Origin: Heligmosomoides polygyrus polygyrus
Taxonomy: Eukaryota > Nematoda > Chromadorea > Rhabditida > Heligmosomidae
Direction: 5' to 3'
Assembly (NCBI GenBank): GCA_947396885.1
Contig: OX377205.1
Location: 63,522,969-63,586,968, forward strand
DNA length: 64,000 nt
Each line of letters begins with the position of its first letter. The stretch's first letter is position 1. The position numbers were made by a program, and so were the translations under genes. The notes under the pieces were generated by a model, which saw nothing but the letters and a program-made list of their open reading frames with translations, was not told the origin of the DNA and searched no databases. Shown here one piece after another: positions 47,801 through 64,000 of the stretch.

Positions 47801-49186
47801 ATCTTCAGTTATCTAAGCTGTTCAACTTCCAACACGTTAAAGAACGAGAATGGCTCCAAGAGATACTGTTAGAAGAAAGCGATTCGGACGACGATGGTAG
47901 GTCCTTGAACTTGCAATTTTTCTTATTTTTGCAGTTGGACTGCTGGTGGATTTTCATCAGTGTTCGACATATATTTGGGGTACTTTTGAGACTAGAATTG
48001 AATTACAAGTTTCTATAGAACTGCCATGCTCTATAAGTTACCGTACCATAGTTGCGTGCCAATATTTACCAGTATCAAATTGCCGAAGTTTGTTAGCTTT
48101 GAAAAGGGGAAAATCTTGCTCGTGATATTTTCAAAGAGAGATGCTGATTACGGTAGGTATCCAATATACATAAATCAGAGAGGTATCAGATCTTATAGTA
48201 TAATCCGTTTCTTTTATATTATTTCAATGTATTAATGCGTTCATTAAGAAGGTGCTTTCATTCTCCTTTCTACTGTGCTTGTTTTTCGTTGCATGATGAT
48301 TTTTATGAGGTAGCGAAAAGATCCTCATAAAAATCATAGCGCAACGAGAAACAAGAGAACTAGAGGACAAGAGACTTGGCCTGGAGAGAACGCTTAGCCT
48401 TCTTCTCCCCGTGTACCTGAATTAGAGTGTGCATCAGAATAGTAGAACCAGTCAGGATAATGGACTCCACTACGCTTATTAGCCCGTGGCATTAATCACG
48501 CCTTCTAACCGTAAGACAAACAAAGCGTTTCTTTTTTCGAGTGATATCGCGCAATAAGGACGCTCTAATCCAGGATTGTGGATTCAGTCTTGCGTGGGCG
48601 TTTCGTCCTTCTACATCTTGGATTTGCTTCTGATGGGTAACTAATGGTCTTATCCTTCATGAAGAAGTGTGGTACCAGTGCTCATTGTAGCTGCTTCAGT
48701 TGCTTCCGAGTTTGTTCTCGATTCCCCTGTTTAGAGATGTAGAATCCGAAAAAAAAAACTTGAAGAAACTGCACATTCTTAAGCCAGTTCTGTTGACTAA
48801 CTCGAGAAGGAATTAGAAGAGAATCCTAGGCTGCTGCAGATTGCATTGGTTCTCAAGCATTCTGGAAATGATATATGTTAACTTGGCTTTCTCTAAATTT
48901 GATGGCAACTCGCACTGAGATCGCTCTTTGCAGATCACGTGTCTTTTTTCCGCGGAGTGTATTTCATTCCTTTTCGGTTTCAGGGGAGATGCTATTCACA
49001 GTGCGAGACATTCGTGCTGCCGTCAAGGTGCATCAGATGCGTCGCAAGCTCCAAAAGCGCTATCACAGTGATCGATCGAATAGTCAGTTCACGTACTATT
49101 CGGCCGGACTACTCAGCAACGACGATCCGTTCCCGGAGCACCAGTCGACGATTCTGCGAAATTTGACGGCGAATCGATCGGAGTGA
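44835..49186 (+). CDS. INO80 N-terminal-module-only protein
   Basis: I assembled four exons by frame and consensus: 44835-44923, 47609-47723, 47809-47896 and 48984-49186 (stop TGA). This gives 164 residues with consistent phases. Exon 1 (MERALDLTKYIQQVEKLL) resembles the human INO80 start (YLERALRLDHFLRQ). Exon 3 (LSKLFNFQ, EWLQEILLEESDSDDD) resembles its SKL...KWLKSILL...acidic stretch. Exon 4 (YYSAGLLSNDDPFPEHQ) is very close to the human YYSAGLLSTYDPFYEQQ. INO80 proteins continue for more than 1,000 residues with HSA and Snf2 ATPase domains; here the frame stops at once after this module. A stand-alone scaffold for chromatin-remodeller subunits in the nucleus is an inference. The gene ends 234 bp before the ROCK start. 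Exon 2 has no known match and is the weakest part. Confidence 0.7.
46905..47190 (-). mobile_element. tRNA-derived SINE family, copy inside INO80-N intron 1
   Basis: Read on the minus strand from about 47185, the head is TCCTAGTCGGAGAAGGAGCC, with a B-box-like TTGGTTCGGATTTC, the body AACACTGACTTGTCCATTGG and the tail GAATGTGTGGCGTATCCC. All landmarks match copy 1 in order. It is antisense to the host intron (44924-47608). Confidence 0.7.
48278..48355 (+). ncRNA. Pre-miRNA-like hairpin in an intron
   Basis: Bases 48278-48310 pair with 48323-48355 (29 of 33 positions, one 3-base bulge region and one mismatch) around a 12-base loop. The overall size of 78 nt is that of a microRNA precursor. It lies in the last intron (47897-48983) of the INO80-N gene, on the sense strand. 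No mature sequence is recognised, and a small inverted repeat element is the alternative. Confidence 0.4.
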
Positions 49187-49407
49187 CATCATCGTTGATT
49201 CGACCTTTGCTCGTAGAATTAACTACGTTGTAAATGTATAGGTTATAGATTCCTAAATATTGTATAACACTGCTGTTTCATGTCACTGTTTAGTCGTCAA
49301 TGAATCTTGATCTCACTGATATGCTTGCTGGAAATCTTGGTCATAATGTCCTGCTCTTGTACTTCCATCAATTTTTTATGTTTTTGATCGCTGTTCTGTT
49401 GAAAGTA

Positions 49408-49420
49408 TGTTCTTTAGAGC
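49408..49420 (+). promoter_or_regulatory. Candidate SL trans-splice acceptor for ROCK
   Basis: TGTTCTTTAG ends at 49417 and the ROCK ATG follows after three bases (AGC), at 49421. No 5' untranslated exon is needed. With the upstream stop only 231 bp before the acceptor, this could be a downstream operon gene receiving SL2-type leader. Confidence 0.55.
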
Positions 49421-59899
<10,479 letters not shown>

Positions 59900-62304
59900 T
59901 GGTCACCGTCGAGGGTGGCGTCGAGATTATGGCCTTTCCGTCTGAACTGCTCCTGTAAGTGACGTAATCACGACGTCTGTTGTGCTCGTCGACATGCAAG
60001 AGATTTCGTTGTGCTCGGTGAGGTTGTGTTCATTACAGTTGAAGTGTTGTTAAGGCCATTCCTGCTTTATTGTTTTCGAAGAGTTGTTCTTTGTAGCTAC
60101 TATTTGACTGTACGTATTTGTGCTGTTGTTTCTGCTGTGCTGATTTTTCGTTTACCTCGTGTTCGACTGATTATTTGTCGCCTAACCACCAGTGTGCAAT
60201 GTTGTGCTCTTACTCCGTATGGGTTTCCGGTTCACTTCCCTTTCTCCACCCTGAAGGGGATCACTTAACAGCAACGATATCGCTTTCCCTCTCATTACTG
60301 TTACTTTTGTTGCAATCAATCAATAGTGGATTCTGTTGCAATACATTGTCATGAGCATTTCAACCATTCTTTCCACTCAGTTATCATGCGTCTTAGAGGC
60401 ATGTAGGGCTACCATCACAACCGATGCATCGGCATAAGTTTTTCATGTTCTCAGATTGGCAATACTGCTTCAATCGTATATCATCACCACCTTTGTTTCT
60501 AGTTCGAAAGTTGTTTCACGACAGATTATTTGTACATTGAACTGATCGGTATTTAAGATTATAACTGTAAACAATTGTGATCATATCATCATCATCATCA
60601 TCATATCGTCTATGACTGTGCGTATAGGCAGTAAACGTTAAGAGCTAAGTTGTTCGTGTACGTGCTCCATTATTCGTTAGAAGCGATGATTATTTGTTGT
60701 TCGAATGCTGCTGGTCGCTTCGTTTGCTGAGAAGAGAACAGCAAGGATTTGCAGTTATCGTTTTGGTAAGTAAGGGATCTTGGAGCAAATGAAGGTCATG
60801 GGGAAGTATTGACGTACTAGACCGAATTTGTGAAGACAGCAACGTACAGTAAAATTTGACATATTCAATACTAAAATAGGGGCAATAATGTTAACGAACA
60901 CAATGGTATCACTCGTGTTTGATTTAGCCTCTATTCTGAGTGCAGGCACGAAGAGGAATAAAAACATCAAGGGTGTGCGTTGATTTCTATCGCGCTTTAA
61001 CAGCGGCTACTCACACCGACTAGATAGTTCTGTGGAAGGTATCGCAGGCCTTATTTTTCAAAACTCCCGATGAGTCACGACCATGATACTGAGCCTTCCT
61101 GGCAACCAGTCTTTCGTTGAGATTTGCACTTCGGAGATCCTTGAGGGAATCCTATAGCTTTGACGGTTGAATGCTGTATCCAAGCTGGAAAGCTCGTCGC
61201 TGAGGGCGGAGTGGCGGTGGGTGCGTCTGGCAACACTGCATCTGCGTATCAGGTGGTCCGTTATCCCTTATCCGCAGTCTGTAATCGAGCAGTTCACGAC
61301 ATCCCTGTAGTGGATAGCTACGGAGCTTGAACTGCTTGCAAACAAACAGCTTTCTTGCTTGCTCTTTAGCTCGGTGACAGTCTATCTCATCTATTGTTTC
61401 GGAGGGAGTTTGATTCTTTTATGGATTAGGTTTCACCTTTACTGATGACAGCTGACCAGGGGCGACCAGAACGATGGCGGATTGATGTTCTTCCAGTTCC
61501 TTTGAAAATCTCTACCGCTTTTTTGACATTTCGACAAGTCACGAGAAGGATGTAAACAATGTCCTCTGCGAAATAGTCGGCGCGGTGAGGATCAGCGATG
61601 GGTGTTCGTGGCAGGTCACCTTTTATGTCGTGAACAGTGCACCAGAATCTGAACACCTTTAGTGGCGGTTACAAGTCAGCGATTAAGCTGCAATTGATCA
61701 AAACAGCTCTGAAAGGTAATGATTGTCGGGCTGCTTCGTAAAATTTCGCATCATTAGCCTGAGTTATATTATCAGTGATATTTTAGCTGATGTTCAGCCA
61801 CTATTTGACAGCGTTGAAGGCTGTCCTTCAAATATTCAACAAAACACCAAGATAACAGAGAGAGGAACAATGTCTTCAAATATTAGCTGAACGGGAATAT
61901 TACTCTTCTTCACAGTAACATATTGGCTTTATTTATTTATTTATTCAGGGGGTGTGGGGCATCTAACTATTATTTGCGAAAAGGTCCAGCAGTTTACATT
62001 TTTTGAGTCACTCTCCTTTCACCGTGCAGACCCAAGCTTTCACTGTTACCGTCTCTGCTTTCGTAGCAGGACCAAATGTATATGTTCTAGATGATGTAGA
62101 GGTGTCTCAATACTTTCCGCCCTAAAGTTCATAAATCATAAATTTTGCGGGTAATAAATAGTTTTTCTAAAATTTGGTGTCTATTATTACTTGACAAGAA
62201 GGAACTTTCTGTGCAGTTGAGTTACAATTATTTTCTGAGGGAGTTATTATATATTAATCTGAAAAGTACAGGATTTTATTAATAATAGTCAACGTATGGA
62301 TCTC

Positions 62305-62340
<36 letters not shown>

Positions 62341-63381
62341 TGTGTCAAGAATAACGCACCCTGCAATTGGAATGAAGGAATATCTAACAAAACATGCTTT
62401 TAAAAAATGAAATAAAAATGCAAGACAACAATATCGTTTTAACGGACAAGAACGGCATTGTTTGGCTTATCAACTGAATAACCAATACAACACTCCAGTG
62501 GGTTCAACATGTAAGTTTAAGCAAGTACCTGCTTATAAAAAATGAGGTACATAGTTTGAGCCTCTCGTGTGAAAAGCACCAAAAACGCACCAAATTCATC
62601 AGGAAGGAATTCTACCAATACAGCTTGCAAGAAGGAGACTAGGAGAAAAGGATCGACGAGGCAGCGAACCAATAAAGGCAATGGAGCTAGCCTGTGCGCA
62701 TCAATCAGTTATGATGCCCTAAGATAGATACCAAAACTTCAGCACATGGGTGCGCTGGCAGCCCCTTGGACCTGGCATCCAGGACAGGTAGCCCGCGTCG
62801 GTTAGCTGCAGAAATTGGAAAGAGAATGATACGTCGGAGAAACTGCAAACATAGCAAGTATCTATACAATTCAGTCGTACCCTACTCGAAGTCGTGAAAA
62901 AAAACGGCGTTAGGCGTACAAAAAATGCTGTTTAGTAAGAAATGGAGAGAAGCTGCGTGTAACAAAAACAGTTGTATCAACTAAAAGGGCTCCATTCCGT
63001 GTAGAGGGGAAAGACGGCATTATGCTGCAGCCATCCGTTTGTTGTTCACCCTCAATGCAAAGTTATTAAGAAAGTGAGAAGTAAGAATGAGAAAAAACCC
63101 ACTGTCCTGGCAAAGAGAATGTTCGTGGTCTCCGTCAAGTCAGAAGAATGCGTTCATTATTCGGGTAGGCGTATGTATATGTATAATTTATTTTGGTTGA
63201 AAAGAAACGTGTGCTTTGTTTTTCGTAGAGAGTATCTCTCAAATATTGCTAGTTTGCGTAACGAACAAGCTGTTCTTCAGATGCATTTTTTTCGGGATTC
63301 AGTTATTACATAAAGTTTGGTTACTGACTAAATGTAAAGAATCCTCATGCAGATACGGCGCTGTAGTGAGAATATCACGCA
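59900..63381. other. ROCK 3' flank and intergenic region
   Basis: No gene is supported. A TCATCA run lies near 60586-60605. An AATAAA at about 60956 could be a poly(A) signal, but it is more than 1 kb after the stop. ATTT tandem runs at 61929-61946 and 62307-62341 resemble 3' tails of minus-strand CR1-like copies, but I see no coding remnant beside them. Confidence 0.45.
61426..61656 (-). pseudogene. Possible transposase N-terminal fragment
   Basis: A 76-codon minus-strand frame contains AVEIFKGTGRTSIRHRSGRP. This resembles the linker after the first DNA-binding helix-turn-helix of Tc1/mariner-type transposases (an F..TG....R.RSGRP pattern). Nothing else of a transposase is visible nearby and no terminal repeats were found. 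It could be chance. Confidence 0.3.
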
Positions 63382-63516
63382 ATGGCTGACGTCTATACCC
63401 AAAAGTTGACGGATATTCATAGCTTGATGGCTTCGGCCGCTTATGATCAAACTGTACGGATATGGGACGTCGGATCCGGTCGACATGTGACCACGATACC
63501 ACACTCTGATTCACAG
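63382..63516 (+). CDS. lst-8: LST8 homologue, first exon only
   Basis: The exon from ATG 63382 to 63516 (45 codons, phase 0, donor GTTTGT) reads LMASAAYDQTVRIWDVGSGR followed by TTIPHSDSQ. This is the first WD40 blade of LST8 (compare human ATAGYDHTVRFWQAHSG...HQDSQ), and the exon ends at the same residue pair. LST8 is a seven-bladed propeller that binds the TOR kinase domain in both TOR complexes. I could not find a second exon before 64000, so the rest lies beyond the window. Two N-terminal residues before the blade are long for the family (MADVYTQKLTDIHS), and the true start could be elsewhere. Confidence 0.8.
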
Positions 63517-64000
63517 GTTTGTTATCAGGTTTTGCTCTTGTTTTCACTCATTTTCACTTATTGTTTATACATTTGTTTGTTTGGTTGTACTGTGCGCGTG
63601 GTGGGGCGGTCAGAGGTGCCGACTGTCGCTTGCTCATCGAATGGGCGGTCCTGGCGTGGGCCTCTTCCAATCCAACTTGGCCTTACATTGATTTATTGTT
63701 AATAGATTGGTATCAGACTGGTCTGGAAAGGGCAAAGGACTTCTTCATCGACTGACCACTCACTGCAAATCGTTGTATATGGCGAATACGATTCCAGGTT
63801 CTCTCCATATCTCGTAAGAGTGGGAAACACGGCGTATCCGAAGAGCAGCTCATCTAATTTAGCTTCTATTTCCCTAATGCACAGTTTTAGATTATAAACG
63901 GTGGCAGGTAGTAAGTGACGAGTCAGTCCGAGAGAGTATGCAACTAAGCTTCTGGATCCTTCTGCAACTAATGCTTTTGAAAGATGGAAGCTAACATGTG
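63517..64000 (+). other. LST8 intron, to window end
   Basis: The expected continuation of the first LST8 blade (a VNALA-like start after a TTTCAG) is not visible. The stretch is treated as the beginning of intron 1. Confidence 0.5.

Overview
The window reads as nuclear DNA of a parasitic-type nematode, most likely a strongylid (hookworm-like) worm. The protein genes have nematode-like sequences: a ROCK/LET-502 kinase, LST8, and a PEN-2 retrocopy that carries an SL1-like spliced leader. Introns end in TTTCAG-type acceptors, and splice acceptors lie just upstream of start codons, as expected for trans-splicing. The species cannot be named from the sequence alone.

The left two thirds (1 to about 43.9 kb) hold no complete cellular gene that I can support. 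They are a graveyard of nested repeats. From 2.2 to 6.6 kb lies one long foldback element, split by a degenerate CR1-like retrotransposon and a small tRNA-like insertion. An inverted repeat pair with tRNA-like Pol III boxes spans 10.2-11.9 kb. Copies of a tRNA-derived SINE family are scattered at 15.3, 22.8, 23.2, 29.7, 32.0 and 46.9 kb. A second CR1-like remnant lies at 23.5-25.1 kb and a dead mariner with intact terminal repeats at 25.95-27.19 kb. Between two direct arrays of a 42-bp minisatellite (32.7 and 37.2 kb) sit a processed pen-2 pseudogene and an RTE-type retrotransposon with a perfect 20-bp target site duplication. A possible Helentron-like element with GTCY repeats and minisatellites spans 38.5-39.9 kb.

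The right third (43.9-64 kb) is the gene-bearing part, all on the + strand. A four-exon gene (44.8-49.2 kb) predicts a 164-residue protein that matches only the N-terminal module of the chromatin remodeller INO80, with no HSA or ATPase domain. Its stop codon is 234 bp before the start codon of a complete ROCK (LET-502) gene of about 31 exons and about 1,202 codons (49.4-59.9 kb). The first exon of an LST8 homologue begins at 63.4 kb and the gene runs off the window. ROCK next to LST8 matches, from memory, the C. elegans order of let-502 (C10H11.9) and C10H11.8. Weak coding signs at 44.0-44.6 kb may be the end of one more upstream gene.

Gene models are hand-assembled from frame, splice consensus and remembered protein families; no search or alignment was run.
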